DNA of 64,000 nucleotides from Muribaculaceae bacterium (GCA_017473615.1 JAFUKL010000035.1:1-64000); one strand, 5' to 3'. Numbered from the stretch's first letter, positions 33,640 through 43,183 are shown. Made by a program: numbers and translations. The notes: generated from the letters alone by a model not told the origin.

Positions 33640-34113
33640 TCACTTCTTGCCGTCCTTATAATGGATAGGAACTTCACGGTTTATACTTTGCTCCAATGAT
33701 ATAAGCGTTTCAGTAGACATAACACCTTCTATATGCTGTATCTTATCATTAAGCAATTCCATCAAATGCTGGTTATCTCGGGCATAAAGCTTTATAAGTA
33801 CAGTATATGGACCTGTAGTGAAATGACATTCCACCACTTCAGGAATCTGTTCAAGAGCTGCCACAGCTTGACGGTACATTGAGCCTTTCTCCAAGCTCAC
33901 ACCCACGTATGTACATGTGGAATAACCCAATATCTTGGGATTAACATGATAACCGGAACCTGTTATCACTTCCATATCAATCATTCGCTGAATGCGTTGA
34001 TGTATTGCTGCACGAGAAACACCGCATTCCAGTGCAACGTCCTTTGATGGAATGCGTGCGTTTTTCATTATTATCTCTAAGATTTTTCTATCAAGATTAT
34101 CAATTCTTTCCAT
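33640..34113 (-). CDS. Lrp/AsnC-family transcriptional regulator
   Basis: 157 residues: N-terminal winged HTH (LDRKILEIIMKNARIPSKDVALECGVSRAAIHQRIQRM, about 5-45) and C-terminal RAM/AsnC ligand-binding domain (CTYVGVSLEKGS..., VVECHFTTGPYTVLIKLYARD, about 65-145). Such proteins sense amino acids or related metabolites and usually repress themselves. A -7 box TATATTTG is at 34142-34149 on the minus strand. It is monocistronic, so the regulon cannot be inferred from its neighbours. Confidence 0.93.
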   Translation of the reverse strand: MERIDNLDRKILEIIMKNARIPSKDVALECGVSRAAIHQRIQRMIDMEVITGSGYHVNPKILGYSTCTYVGVSLEKGSMYRQAVAALEQIPEVVECHFTTGPYTVLIKLYARDNQHLMELLNDKIQHIEGVMSTETLISLEQSINREVPIHYKDGKK

Positions 34114-34141
34114 GAGTATATAGTTGTTGTAAGATTTATTG

Positions 34142-34149
34142 CAAATATA
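34142..34149 (-). promoter_or_regulatory. -7 box of the Lrp/AsnC gene
   Basis: The complement reads TATATTTG, 28 bp upstream of the start codon; the surrounding region is strongly AT-rich. The remainder of 34150-34290 shows nothing definable. Confidence 0.45.
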
Positions 34150-34290
34150 TGAGAATTATTTTTAATTTCTATCAAGAATTTGTCATTTTGTGATTTTTTT
34201 ACGCAATTTCGCAATTATCACAGTTTCTGCAGCTCCCACACGCAAGCAAATCATGCCTTCATATTATCATAATGCCAAAACAGACAAAAA

Positions 34291-34320
34291 AAGCGGCATG
34301 CCCTAAACAGCACACCGCTT
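34291..34320 (-). terminator. Terminator of the FKBP operon
   Basis: AAGCGG / CCGCTT outer stem with inner TGC/GCA pairing. On the minus strand it is followed by TTTTTTT, about 25 bp after the FKBP lipoprotein stop. Confidence 0.75.
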
Positions 34321-34344
34321 ATCCGTTTTAACGTTATTATATAC

Positions 34345-35199
34345 TTATTTTTTATTTTCTTCAAGACCTATAGTCTCTACATCGAAGATAAGCATTTCAT
34401 TTGGTTCGATAGGACCACTGCCATCCAAGCCATAAGCAAGTTCGCCGGGAATATAAAGAACATAAACAGCACCCGGACTCATCAATTGGAACATTTCGCC
34501 CATACCCTTGATAACGCCCATAGCCGACATAGGAACAGCTTTATCTTTGCTGCTGTCAAATTCTTTACCATCCAAATGACGTCCTGCATATTTCACCATA
34601 ATACGGTCAGTCTTAGCAAAAGTCTTGCCGTTACCTTCCTTAATTACCTTATAGTAAACGCCACCTTCCGACTTCTTTACTTCCGGATTATTGGCAAGTG
34701 AATCTGCGGTGAAACGTTCCTCATTCTTCTTATTAGCGATAGCACGAGGATCTTTAGCCTTAGATTTCTGAGACAATTCTCTCATCAATCGCATTACTTC
34801 CATTTGGTAAGTTGACGGATTCTTTGCAGAATCACTCATGAAAGCCTTCTTGAAAGCATTAAACCATTTAGATGCACTCAATTCCACCTGCTCACGTTCC
34901 TTGATTTGGCTAAGCATACCTTTCACTTGAGAACCCATCTGCACACCCTGCATGTAGCTTGACTTGGATTCATCCATTTTCAACACCATCTGAAGACCTG
35001 CCAAAAATTCTCTCTTATCGAAAGTAGAATCGTTCATGCTCTTCATTTCGCCAGCCACACCATAACCGTACATTTCACCAAGTAAAACATTAAGGGTATC
35101 CACTTGAGGATCTTCCTCAACCTTACAGTTGTTTCCGTTGCAACTTGCCAATGAGCCAAGTCCCATAACGATTGCTGCCGTTAAAAATAACTTTTTCAT
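34345..35199 (-). CDS. FKBP-type peptidyl-prolyl isomerase lipoprotein
   Basis: 284 residues from ATG 35199 (35205 is TTG). It has a lipoprotein signal with lipobox LGSLASC, an N-terminal dimerisation-like helical region (about 30-165, with PxxF-type helices as in Mip/FkpA) and a C-terminal FKBP domain (about 175-280: GVYYKVIKEGNGK, MVKYAGRHLDGKEFDSS, LYIPGELAYG, LIFDVETI). It acts as a periplasmic or surface chaperone/prolyl isomerase. It lies 30 bp downstream of another FKBP gene on the same strand. Confidence 0.92.
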   Translation of the reverse strand: MKKLFLTAAIVMGLGSLASCNGNNCKVEEDPQVDTLNVLLGEMYGYGVAGEMKSMNDSTFDKREFLAGLQMVLKMDESKSSYMQGVQMGSQVKGMLSQIKEREQVELSASKWFNAFKKAFMSDSAKNPSTYQMEVMRLMRELSQKSKAKDPRAIANKKNEERFTADSLANNPEVKKSEGGVYYKVIKEGNGKTFAKTDRIMVKYAGRHLDGKEFDSSKDKAVPMSAMGVIKGMGEMFQLMSPGAVYVLYIPGELAYGLDGSGPIEPNEMLIFDVETIGLEENKK

Positions 35200-35229
35200 A
35201 ATCAATTAATTGTTTTATTCTTTATTTTA

Positions 35230-35823
35230 TTACTTCATAATTTCAATAAGTTGCACATCGAAAATCAACGCCGTATCAGGACCGATTAGAGGACCTGCTC
35301 CATTAGCCCCGTAAGCAAGTTCCGACGGGATGAACAATCTCCATTCCGCTCCGGGTTTCATCATCTGCAAAGCCTCTACCCATCCGGGAATAACCTGATT
35401 CACGCCAAACACCGCAGGTTCGCCACGTTGAACAGAACTATCAAACACTTTTCCATCAATCAGGCATCCGGTATAATGTACTTTCACTGTATCGGAAGCC
35501 TTAGGCGATTCACCTTCACCCTCCTTAATAATTTGGTATTGTAAACCCGATTTTGTTACTTTTACCTCCGGACGCTTAGCATTTTCCGCAAGATAGGTTT
35601 CACAAGCCTTTTTATTGGCAAGACGGGTATCCTCTTCCAATTGTGTAAAATAGTCATTTACTATCTGCTTTGCCTCATCATAAGTCATCAGCATTTCAGC
35701 TCCGCCGTAAACAGCCTTTAATGCCGCAGCGAAATCATCGGTATTCAATGCCCTTACTCCGGAACGTTGAAAGTTGTTTCCCATGCTCAAGCCTAACGCA
35801 TAACTCAATTTATCCATTTCCAT
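35230..35823 (-). CDS. FKBP-type peptidyl-prolyl isomerase (FklB-like)
   Basis: 197 residues, no signal peptide. Helical N-terminal domain (about 1-90: KLSYALGLSMGNNFQRSG) and C-terminal FKBP domain (about 100-197: GLQYQIIKEGEG, VKVHYTGCLIDGKVFDSS, VIPGWVEALQMMKPG, WRLFIPSELAYG, LIFDVQLIEI). Domain order matches Mip/FklB proteins. It is the first gene of the two-FKBP operon; a -7 box TAACTTTG lies at 35875-35882 on the minus strand. Confidence 0.93.
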   Translation of the reverse strand: MEMDKLSYALGLSMGNNFQRSGVRALNTDDFAAALKAVYGGAEMLMTYDEAKQIVNDYFTQLEEDTRLANKKACETYLAENAKRPEVKVTKSGLQYQIIKEGEGESPKASDTVKVHYTGCLIDGKVFDSSVQRGEPAVFGVNQVIPGWVEALQMMKPGAEWRLFIPSELAYGANGAGPLIGPDTALIFDVQLIEIMK

Positions 35824-35874
35824 GTTTTGCTTTCAATATATTATTTAAATTTATCCTTTTTGACAATCAAGTTA

Positions 35875-35882
35875 CAAAGTTA
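35875..35882 (-). promoter_or_regulatory. -7 box of the FKBP operon
   Basis: The complement reads TAACTTTG (TAnnTTTG), 52 bp upstream of the first FKBP start codon. It is back-to-back with the sirtuin promoter at 35927-35934. Confidence 0.5.
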
Positions 35883-35926
35883 GATTTAATTAATTTCTTG
35901 ATAACTATATTTTGAATAAAAAATAT

Positions 35927-35934
35927 TAAATTTG
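35927..35934 (+). promoter_or_regulatory. -7 box of the sirtuin gene
   Basis: TAAATTTG matches TAnnTTTG. It overlaps the TTG at 35932 that opens the longer reading frame, so the real start must be downstream, at ATG 36025, with a leader of about 85 nt. Confidence 0.5.
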
Positions 35935-36024
35935 TCAATAAAGTTGATTTTTCTCAGGCAAATCTTCTTAAAGCCAAACAAATCAACCCATAAAACAGTT
36001 TTGTCAAGTAACAATCATTTAACA

Positions 36025-36720
36025 ATGAAAAAATTAGTAATCTCATCAGGTGCAGGAATAAGTGCCGAAAGCGGAGTAAGCACTTTCAGGGACGCAGGCG
36101 GACTTTGGGAGAATTATCCGGTAATGAAAGTGGCAAGCGCCGACGGATTCCGCGAAAATCCGGAATTGGTACACGAATTCTACAACAAGCGGCGTGAGCA
36201 GCTGCTCACAGTCCAACCCAATAACGCCCATCTGATACTCAAGGACTTGGAGAAAGATTTCGATGTGCAGATAATAACTCAAAACGTGGACAATCTGCAC
36301 GAAAGAGCCGGCTCATCAAAGGTTCTGCATCTACATGGCGAACTGATGAAAATTCGCTCCATGAAACACCCCGAAAGAATTTACGAACTCAAAGAGACAA
36401 ACCTACACACATCAATCGACACACGAGATGAATACGGCGACCCGGTACGCCCTCATATCGTATTTTTCCAAGAAGATGTTCCGAATTTCCAACCTGCCGT
36501 AGAGATGGTTCAAGAAGCCGACATTTTTGTGGTAATAGGCACTTCACTGGTGGTTTATCCTGCTGCAAGCCTGCTGTATTATGTGCGTAAAGGAACTCCC
36601 ATATACTACATAGACCCCAACCCTGCGCAAGTTCCAAGCGACCGCAATATAACGGTAATTCCCAAGAAAGCGACCGAGGGTGTGACTGAACTTGCAAAAA
36701 TTCTCAGGAACTCCCTATAA
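36025..36720 (+). CDS. cobB: NAD-dependent protein deacylase, Sir2 family
   Basis: 231 residues. NAD-binding motifs are intact: SSGAGISAESGVSTFRDAGGLWE (residues 5-27), TQNVDNLHERAG and the catalytic His in LHLHGE; IGTSLVVYPAA follows. The FYNKRREQL segment carries the Y-x-x-R pair that in CobB/SIRT5 binds succinyl-lysine. Unusually, the protein has no cysteine at all, so the four-Cys zinc site normally found between the catalytic His and RPHIV is absent and replaced by a short loop. ATG 36025 gives the usual sirtuin N-terminus. A strong terminator follows. Confidence 0.92.
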   Translation: MKKLVISSGAGISAESGVSTFRDAGGLWENYPVMKVASADGFRENPELVHEFYNKRREQLLTVQPNNAHLILKDLEKDFDVQIITQNVDNLHERAGSSKVLHLHGELMKIRSMKHPERIYELKETNLHTSIDTRDEYGDPVRPHIVFFQEDVPNFQPAVEMVQEADIFVVIGTSLVVYPAASLLYYVRKGTPIYYIDPNPAQVPSDRNITVIPKKATEGVTELAKILRNSL

Positions 36721-36726
36721 AGTTTG

Positions 36727-36777
36727 AAAAGCAGATAAAGCAATCAACTACATAACAAAGCTTTATCTGCTTTTTTT
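36727..36777 (+). terminator. Terminator of the sirtuin gene
   Basis: Perfect 15-bp stem AAAAGCAGATAAAGC / GCTTTATCTGCTTTT with an 18-nt loop and a T7 run, starting 6 bp after the stop codon. Confidence 0.9.
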
Positions 36778-36817
36778 GTGATAAACAGAATCCTTTTTTT
36801 CTCTTTATTCTTTTGTT

Positions 36818-36960
36818 TACATTTGCAAACAAAAATCATCTTTCCGGGGGTTGTTAATAACTTTTTTATAATAATGTGTAAAAAAGTGAGTTTTGATTTG
36901 TAAATTTCAAGGAATAATATTTAACTTTACAATCTGAATCGTAAGTGCCGAATCGGCACT
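36818..36960 (+). promoter_or_regulatory. Leader region of the division/cell-wall cluster
   Basis: Between the sirtuin terminator and rsmH (36778-37023) there is no mraZ gene. The region has a -7 box TACATTTG (36818-36825), a GTGTAAAAAAGTGAG element (about 36877-36891) reminiscent of degenerate MraZ boxes, a second, weaker -7-like box TAACTTTA (36922-36929) and a perfect 8-bp dyad AGTGCCGA / TCGGCACT around a single A (36944-36960). The dyad could be a DNA operator or, in RNA, a 6-bp hairpin with a 5-nt loop. Confidence 0.45.
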
Positions 36961-37023
36961 GTAACAATCAGAGTATTATAGGCAAAAAACGCAGGTATTT
37001 ATAGTTGTAAACCGACAAAAAAA

Positions 37024-37932
37024 ATGAGTGAAACTGTTTATCACATTCCGGCTCTTTTGAACGAATGCATCGAGGGACTTGACATTAAGCCCGACGGCAC
37101 TTACGTGGATGTAACATTCGGCGGCGGCGGACATTCCCGCGCCATCATGAATCTTTTAGGAGAAAAGGGACACCTGTACGGTTTCGACCAAGACCAAGAC
37201 GCAATAGCCAATGCCATAGACGACCCGCGGTTCACATTCGTCTACAGTAATTTTGCTTTCATTTCCAACTTCATGAGATACCACGGCGTAAAACAAGCCG
37301 ATGGCATCTTAGCCGACTTAGGTGTATCGTTTCACCACTTCGACGAGAGCAGCAGAGGTTTTTCTTTCCGCTTCGATGGCACACTCGACATGAGAATGAA
37401 CCAAAAAGGAGAAAAAGACGCACGATGGATTATCGCCAATTACAGCGAAGAACAGCTTGCTCAAATACTATACCTCTACGGTGAGCTGAAAACTTCGCGA
37501 AAAATAGCTACGGCAATAGTCAAAGCACGCGATAAAAAGACAATAAACACCACAGGCGAACTGCTTGAAATCATAAAGCCATTCATAAAGCCTGCACAAG
37601 AAAAAAAAGAACTGGCTCAAGTATTCCAAGCTCTAAGAATCGAAGTCAATAACGAAATAAACGTGCTAAAGTCGCTTTTGGAACAATCGGTCAAAGTTTT
37701 GAAACCGGGAGGCAGACTGGTGATACTTACATATCATTCACTTGAAGACCGGCTTGTCAAGAACTTTTTCAAAAGCGGGAATATCGAGGGCAAAGTGGAA
37801 AAAGATTTCTTCGGAAGAATAAACACGCCTTTCCGTCTCGTCAACAACAAAGTGATTACGGCATCCGATGAAGAAGTGGAATATAACCCGCGGTCGAGAA
37901 GTGCTAAATTAAGAATAGCCGAGAAAATATAA
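37024..37932 (+). CDS. rsmH: 16S rRNA (cytosine(1402)-N(4))-methyltransferase RsmH
   Basis: 302 residues with the family pattern HIPALLNECIEGL, the SAM site VDVTFGGGGHSRAI, FDQDQDA, DLGVSFHHFDESSRGFSFR and VLKPGGRLVILTYHSLEDRLVKNFF. It methylates C1402 of 16S rRNA. It opens the division/cell-wall cluster; in most bacteria mraZ precedes it, but not here. It is 27 bp ahead of the ftsL-like gene. Confidence 0.97.
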   Translation: MSETVYHIPALLNECIEGLDIKPDGTYVDVTFGGGGHSRAIMNLLGEKGHLYGFDQDQDAIANAIDDPRFTFVYSNFAFISNFMRYHGVKQADGILADLGVSFHHFDESSRGFSFRFDGTLDMRMNQKGEKDARWIIANYSEEQLAQILYLYGELKTSRKIATAIVKARDKKTINTTGELLEIIKPFIKPAQEKKELAQVFQALRIEVNNEINVLKSLLEQSVKVLKPGGRLVILTYHSLEDRLVKNFFKSGNIEGKVEKDFFGRINTPFRLVNNKVITASDEEVEYNPRSRSAKLRIAEKI

Positions 37933-37959
37933 CCCACCCCCCAAAAAAAGAATTACGAC

Positions 37960-38292
37960 ATGGCAACAAAAAAAGAAAAAGACAACATTATAAAGCAAAT
38001 CAAGCAAGGACGAATAGTGTCTTCTGATTTTTTCTTGAAACATTGGGTTACGATTTCTTTGGTTCTCGTCATCTCATTCGTGTATATTTCAGCCAAATAC
38101 ACATGTCAACTGCGAAAAGAAAAAATCATTTCACTGAAAAACGAACTGAATAATGCAAAAACCGATTGCGTACGCTACAGTGCAGAATTCAAGTCACAAA
38201 TCAGAGAGGCCAAAATGAAATCGCTTGTAGACTCTATGAAACTCAATTTAGAAACAGCAGAACAACCACCTTTTAAACTCGCCGGAAAATGA
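37960..38292 (+). CDS. ftsL: FtsL-like cell division protein
   Basis: 110 residues: basic cytoplasmic N-terminus, one transmembrane helix (about 30-49, WVTISLVLVISFVYISAKY) and a coiled-coil-like periplasmic part (about 50-105). Size, topology and position between rsmH and the division transpeptidase identify it as the Bacteroidetes FtsL equivalent, although sequence similarity in this family is low. It overlaps ftsI by 4 bp (ATGA). It should bridge FtsQ and the FtsWI synthase at the septum. Confidence 0.85.
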   Translation: MATKKEKDNIIKQIKQGRIVSSDFFLKHWVTISLVLVISFVYISAKYTCQLRKEKIISLKNELNNAKTDCVRYSAEFKSQIREAKMKSLVDSMKLNLETAEQPPFKLAGK

Positions 38293-40448
38293 AAAAGAAA
38301 CAAAAAAACAAGAGCTATATACTGAGCCGTTACAATTTCATAACGTTTTTACTCATTCTTGTTGCCATAGGTATTGTTTACACTATGGCAGACACCACTA
38401 TCGTCAAATCAACCAAATGGAACGAAAAGGCATCAAAAATACTGATGAAAACGAGCAAAATAGAGCCTGAACGTGGCAAGCTGCTCGCTGATGACGGTTC
38501 TATCCTTGCCGCCAATCTGCAATATTACAAAGCAATAATCGACTGGGGAGCAGAAGGTATAACCGATACAAGGCTGGCTAAACACATCGATGAACTTTGC
38601 GACAGTCTTTCCGCTTTCAGTAAAGAGAGAGGTACAGTCAAAACTGCATCGGAGTGGAAGAAAGAACTTATGGCAAAATATTACGGATTTGACAAGCGTA
38701 CAATTGCACGCAAAATCAAATATGCCAACAGCAAAAGAGACACCTCAAAATTCAGAGATCGTTCACACGTGCTTTTCACAGGTCTCACCTATACAGAATA
38801 CATGAGATTAAAGAGCTTTCCTTACTTGAAAGATCGTAAAAACAGAACAGGCTTTACCTACGACACCTATACTCGTCGCCGCAAACCCTACGGTACAATG
38901 GCAGAACGCAGTATAGGAGAAGTGGGAGAAAGCCGCAATTCCAAGAGCCGAAGAGGTGTGAGCGGATTGGAATGTGCGCTTGACTCTTTCCTTTACGGTA
39001 TACCCGGCGAAACCAAGAAAGAACAGCTCACCGGAAGAATCGTAAACTGGGAGAAAACCCCGGCAAAGAAAGGATATGACATTGTAACCACCATAAATGT
39101 CAACATACAAGACATTCTTGAAGACGAATTATACAAAATGTGCCAAGAAAGCGGCGCAGAATGGGGTACTGCCATTCTCATGGAAGTAAAAACCGGGAAA
39201 ATAAAGGCAATCACCAACCTTGAATGGGACGAAGAAGAACGAGATTACACCGAAGGCAGAATACATGCCACATTAGGCTATGAACCCGGATCGGTCATGA
39301 AACCCATATCCATGATGATTGCGCTTGAAGACGGCATTGTAAACGATATAAACAAAGTCATTGCCACAGGCTACTCTTATGCTTATGCCGGAGGTCGTCC
39401 CATTACCGACTCACACGGTTACCCTTCAATGCCCATAAGAAAAGTAATCGGGGCATCTTCAAATATCGGCATGGCAAAAATAATACTCAGTAAATATGAA
39501 AAAGAACCCGGCAAATTTTATTCACGGCTTAAAGAAATGGGATTCTTCGAGCCGTTGAAAACAGGCATAGCATACGAACGCATACCGCAAATCGACAGTC
39601 TCGGTAATAAGAACTGGGATCGAATATCACTGTCACGCATGTCATACGGATATGCCACCAAGATTCCGCCAATATGCACACTCGCCATGTACAATGCAAT
39701 CGCCAATGACGGCAAATACATCCGCCCTCGATTGGTGGACAAATTCCTTTACAACGGTGAAGTTGACTCGGTAGTACCCGAAACGTATATCAGAGAGCAG
39801 GTGTGCTCACCCGAGAATGCCGAAAAACTACGCATTATGCTGCACGATGTAGTATGGGAAGAAGGCGGCACTGCAAAGATTCTACAAAACGAATTTGTCG
39901 AAATAGCAGGAAAAACGGGAACATGTTATGTAACCGAACGAGACCGCAGCACAGGTAAAGTATTTTATTCCAACAAGAAACGTCTCGCTTTCTGCGGATT
40001 TTTCCCATACGAAAGCCCTCAATACACATGTATGGTACTTATCAACGGAGCCAACAGAGGAGCTGCACGCAGTAGCGGAATGGTTCTGAAGAATACTGCC
40101 TTGAGAATGTATTCAAGAGGAATGTTAGGAAACAGTTCCGACTTTACGACCGACAACGAAAAAGCTGTTGCCACCACAACATTCTACGCAAGTAACAAAA
40201 AGAGTTCAAACAAACGACTTTCAAATCTCGGCGTAAAGTCAAGCAACAGTTTCGTTACTCCGGCAAATCCGGGCAATGGATTAGTACCCAATGTAATAGG
40301 TCTTTCCGCAAAAGAAGCCATATCCATACTTGAGAACAGCGGATTGTCAACCAGCATAAGCGGTTCAGGTTATGTAGTGGCACAAAGCCTGAAAGCCGGC
40401 AGTGAATACAATCAAGGACAAAAAATCAATCTCAAACTGAGACTATAA
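38289..40448 (+). CDS. ftsI: Septal peptidoglycan transpeptidase FtsI (PBP3-type) with PASTA domain
   Basis: 719 residues: short cytoplasmic end, TM helix (about 17-35), PBP dimerisation domain (about 55-245) and transpeptidase domain with SxxK in GSVMKPI, SxN in ASSNIGM and KTG in AGKTGTCY. A C-terminal PASTA domain (about 655-719, LVPNVIGLSAKEAISILENSG) is present, as in other Bacteroidetes FtsI. It cross-links septal peptidoglycan together with FtsW. Translation is coupled to ftsL by a 4-bp overlap; murE starts 2 bp after it. Confidence 0.96.
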   Translation: MKKKQKNKSYILSRYNFITFLLILVAIGIVYTMADTTIVKSTKWNEKASKILMKTSKIEPERGKLLADDGSILAANLQYYKAIIDWGAEGITDTRLAKHIDELCDSLSAFSKERGTVKTASEWKKELMAKYYGFDKRTIARKIKYANSKRDTSKFRDRSHVLFTGLTYTEYMRLKSFPYLKDRKNRTGFTYDTYTRRRKPYGTMAERSIGEVGESRNSKSRRGVSGLECALDSFLYGIPGETKKEQLTGRIVNWEKTPAKKGYDIVTTINVNIQDILEDELYKMCQESGAEWGTAILMEVKTGKIKAITNLEWDEEERDYTEGRIHATLGYEPGSVMKPISMMIALEDGIVNDINKVIATGYSYAYAGGRPITDSHGYPSMPIRKVIGASSNIGMAKIILSKYEKEPGKFYSRLKEMGFFEPLKTGIAYERIPQIDSLGNKNWDRISLSRMSYGYATKIPPICTLAMYNAIANDGKYIRPRLVDKFLYNGEVDSVVPETYIREQVCSPENAEKLRIMLHDVVWEEGGTAKILQNEFVEIAGKTGTCYVTERDRSTGKVFYSNKKRLAFCGFFPYESPQYTCMVLINGANRGAARSSGMVLKNTALRMYSRGMLGNSSDFTTDNEKAVATTTFYASNKKSSNKRLSNLGVKSSNSFVTPANPGNGLVPNVIGLSAKEAISILENSGLSTSISGSGYVVAQSLKAGSEYNQGQKINLKLRL

Positions 40449-40450
40449 TT

Positions 40451-41914
40451 ATGAAAAAGGATCTGACAGGACTTTTAATTACAACACCGGTAATAAAGAC
40501 CGTAGGGTCAACCGATAAAGTCATAACCGATGTAATCTGCGACTCGCGCAAAGCCGCAGAAGGGGCTTTGTTTGTAGCCGTCAACGGAGTTAATATAGAC
40601 GCACACGCCTTTATTCCCGAAGTGATAGAAAAAGGAGCAAGCGTTGTTGTATGCGAAGTTCTGCCCGAAGAGATACGCCCTGAGATATGTTATATTCTCG
40701 TTAAAAACAGTTCTGAAGCGTTGGCTGATATAGCTGCATGGTGGTATAATTTCCCTTCGTCTCACTTGAAACTTGTGGGTGTCACCGGAACCAACGGAAA
40801 AACCACAACCGCCACACTGCTTTACGAACTCGCTCAATTACTCAGACATAAAGCAGGGCTGTTATCCACGGTATGTAACATCATCGACAAGCGGATAGTT
40901 CCCGCTGTTCAGACCACCCCCGACTCGTTATCTCTAAACAAACTGCTAAACGAGATGGTGGAAGCTGGATGTGAATACGCATTTATGGAGGTAAGTTCAC
41001 ATTCTTGCAGCCAGCACCGTATAGACGGACTTTCTTTCAATGGCGCAGTGTTCACCAATCTCACACGCGACCATCTTGACTATCACAAGACTGTAAAGAA
41101 TTACATGAACGCCAAAAAAATGTTCTTTGACATGCTCCCCGAAGATGCGTTTGCACTTGTAAACGCCGATGACAAAAACGGTGCATACATGCTCCAGAAC
41201 ACAAAAGCCGCAAAATACACCTATTCTTTACAAAACATAGCCGACTATAAATGTAAAATCATAGAAAGCCGGCTCAACGGCACTTCACTCAATATAAACG
41301 GAAACGATATAGAAGTGATGTTTACCGGAAAATTCAACGCTTACAACCTGCTTGCCGTATACGGCTCGGCTGTGCAACTCGGATTCAGTCCAAGAGACAT
41401 TCTCATTGCCATGACACAACTTGTACCCGTTGCCGGGCGTTTCCAGACACTTGTCTCACCTCGCGGATATACTGCTATAGTCGATTACGCTCACACTCCC
41501 GATGCACTTGCAAACGTTCTTAATTCCATAAAAGAAGTCATCGGAAACAAAGGTAAAATCATCACCGTAGTGGGTGCCGGAGGAAACCGTGACAAGGGCA
41601 AACGTCCTTTAATGGCTCAAGAAGCAGCCACACGCAGCGACCGGGTGATACTCACCTCCGATAATCCGCGAAACGAGAATCCTGAGGATATACTCAAGGA
41701 TATGGAAACCGGACTTGACGGCGATATGCGTATGAAGGCTCTCAAAATAACCGATCGCAAAGAGGCTATACGCACAGCGACTTTCTTGGCTCAACCGGGA
41801 GATGTCGTGCTTGTTGCAGGGAAAGGGCATGAGGATTATCAAGAAATCAACGGCGTTAAACACCATTTTGACGACAAAGAAGTATTAATAGAAATTTTCA
41901 ACAACGAAATATAA
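40451..41914 (+). CDS. murE: UDP-N-acetylmuramoyl-L-alanyl-D-glutamate ligase MurE
   Basis: 487 residues: N-terminal UDP-sugar domain, P-loop GVTGTNGKTTT (about residues 112-122), central ATPase domain (MEVSSHS, FTNLTRDHLDYH) and C-terminal ligase domain. The DNPRNENP motif (DNPR) is the signature of enzymes adding meso-diaminopimelate, so the peptidoglycan is predicted to be of the DAP type. It lies in the middle of the mur/fts operon, 6 bp ahead of mraY. Confidence 0.97.
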   Translation: MKKDLTGLLITTPVIKTVGSTDKVITDVICDSRKAAEGALFVAVNGVNIDAHAFIPEVIEKGASVVVCEVLPEEIRPEICYILVKNSSEALADIAAWWYNFPSSHLKLVGVTGTNGKTTTATLLYELAQLLRHKAGLLSTVCNIIDKRIVPAVQTTPDSLSLNKLLNEMVEAGCEYAFMEVSSHSCSQHRIDGLSFNGAVFTNLTRDHLDYHKTVKNYMNAKKMFFDMLPEDAFALVNADDKNGAYMLQNTKAAKYTYSLQNIADYKCKIIESRLNGTSLNINGNDIEVMFTGKFNAYNLLAVYGSAVQLGFSPRDILIAMTQLVPVAGRFQTLVSPRGYTAIVDYAHTPDALANVLNSIKEVIGNKGKIITVVGAGGNRDKGKRPLMAQEAATRSDRVILTSDNPRNENPEDILKDMETGLDGDMRMKALKITDRKEAIRTATFLAQPGDVVLVAGKGHEDYQEINGVKHHFDDKEVLIEIFNNEI

Positions 41915-41920
41915 ACTGCC

Positions 41921-43183
41921 ATGTTTTACTATATAGCTAAACTACTATCCGAATACGATTTCCCCGGTGCAAGGCTGATGGATTACATCTCATTCCGTTC
42001 GGGAATGGCTCTTATTCTGTCACTATTCATCTCAATGGTGATAGGCAAGCGGATTATTGAGAAATTACAACTCATGCAAGTAGGTGAAATAATACGCGAC
42101 CTCGGCTTGGAAGGTCAAATGAGCAAAAAAGGCACACCCACTATGGGAGGTATCATCATAATCATCTCCATTCTGATTCCATGCCTGTTATTAGGTAAAT
42201 TAGAGAACATCTATATGATTCTCATGATAATATCAACGCTATGGCTCGGACTGCTTGGCTTTGCCGACGATTACATCAAAGTGGCTCATCACGATAAAGA
42301 CGGGCTGAAAGGCAAATTTAAGGTCATAGGACAGGTGGGTCTCGGCATTATAGTAGGGCTTACAATGTACCTAAGCCCCGACATTGTAATGCGTGAGAAC
42401 GTAGAAACAATCAATCAAACGAACAACGAAACTGTAGTAGAATACAAGACTGAGGACATCAAGGCCACACAGACCACTATCCCATTTGTAAAAAACAACA
42501 ACTTCGACTATTCCTATCTGACAAAATGGATGGGAAAGCATGCGCAAACCGGAGGATGGATTGTATTCATATTGGTAACTATTTTCATCATCACCGCAGT
42601 AAGTAACGGAGCAACCCTGACCGACGGTGTCGATGGACTTGCTACCGGAGTTTCGGCTATAATAGGCACATCACTTGCCATAATGTGCTACTTAGGCGGC
42701 AACGTGATATATTCGTCATATCTGAATATCATGTATATACCCGGCAGCGAAGAATTAGTGGTATATGCTGCGGCTTTCATTGGTGCAACGATAGGTTTCC
42801 TATGGTATAATTCCTATCCTGCACAAGTATTCATGGGAGATACCGGCAGTCTCACTCTCGGTGGTATTATTGCAGTATTCGCCATACTCATCCGCAAAGA
42901 ATTGCTCATTCCCATCCTATGCGGTATCTTCGTAGTAGAGAATCTTTCAGTGGTGCTTCAAGTAGCATATTTCAAACGCACCAAGAAAAAATACGGTGAA
43001 GGACGGCGCATTTTCAAAATGACACCTCTTCACCACCATTTTCAAACTCAGGGAACCGTAGAAAGCCACGTGCTTTTCAAGAAACCGTTCAACGCCATCC
43101 CTGAGTCAAAAATTGTAATGCGGTTCTTTATAATCGCTATATTCCTCGCAGTATTAACATTTGTAACCCTGAAAATACGATAA
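41921..43183 (+). CDS. mraY: Phospho-N-acetylmuramoyl-pentapeptide transferase MraY
   Basis: 420 residues, about ten TM helices. Family motifs are [55 protein letters not shown] and the HHH-like MTPLHHHFQ. Length exceeds the usual 360 because of a hydrophilic insertion of about 60 residues (around 165-225, [20 protein letters not shown]...), a feature also known in Bacteroidetes MraY. It makes lipid I. Its stop codon shares a base with the murD start (TAATG). Confidence 0.97.
   Translation: MFYYIAKLLSEYDFPGARLMDYISFRSGMALILSLFISMVIGKRIIEKLQLMQVGEIIRDLGLEGQMSKKGTPTMGGIIIIISILIPCLLLGKLENIYMILMIISTLWLGLLGFADDYIKVAHHDKDGLKGKFKVIGQVGLGIIVGLTMYLSPDIVMRENVETINQTNNETVVEYKTEDIKATQTTIPFVKNNNFDYSYLTKWMGKHAQTGGWIVFILVTIFIITAVSNGATLTDGVDGLATGVSAIIGTSLAIMCYLGGNVIYSSYLNIMYIPGSEELVVYAAAFIGATIGFLWYNSYPAQVFMGDTGSLTLGGIIAVFAILIRKELLIPILCGIFVVENLSVVLQVAYFKRTKKKYGEGRRIFKMTPLHHHFQTQGTVESHVLFKKPFNAIPESKIVMRFFIIAIFLAVLTFVTLKIR

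Noticed and set aside
35932..36024. N-terminal extension of the sirtuin
   Set aside because: The frame opens at TTG inside the promoter -7 box, and sirtuins start at the MKKLVISSGAG position.
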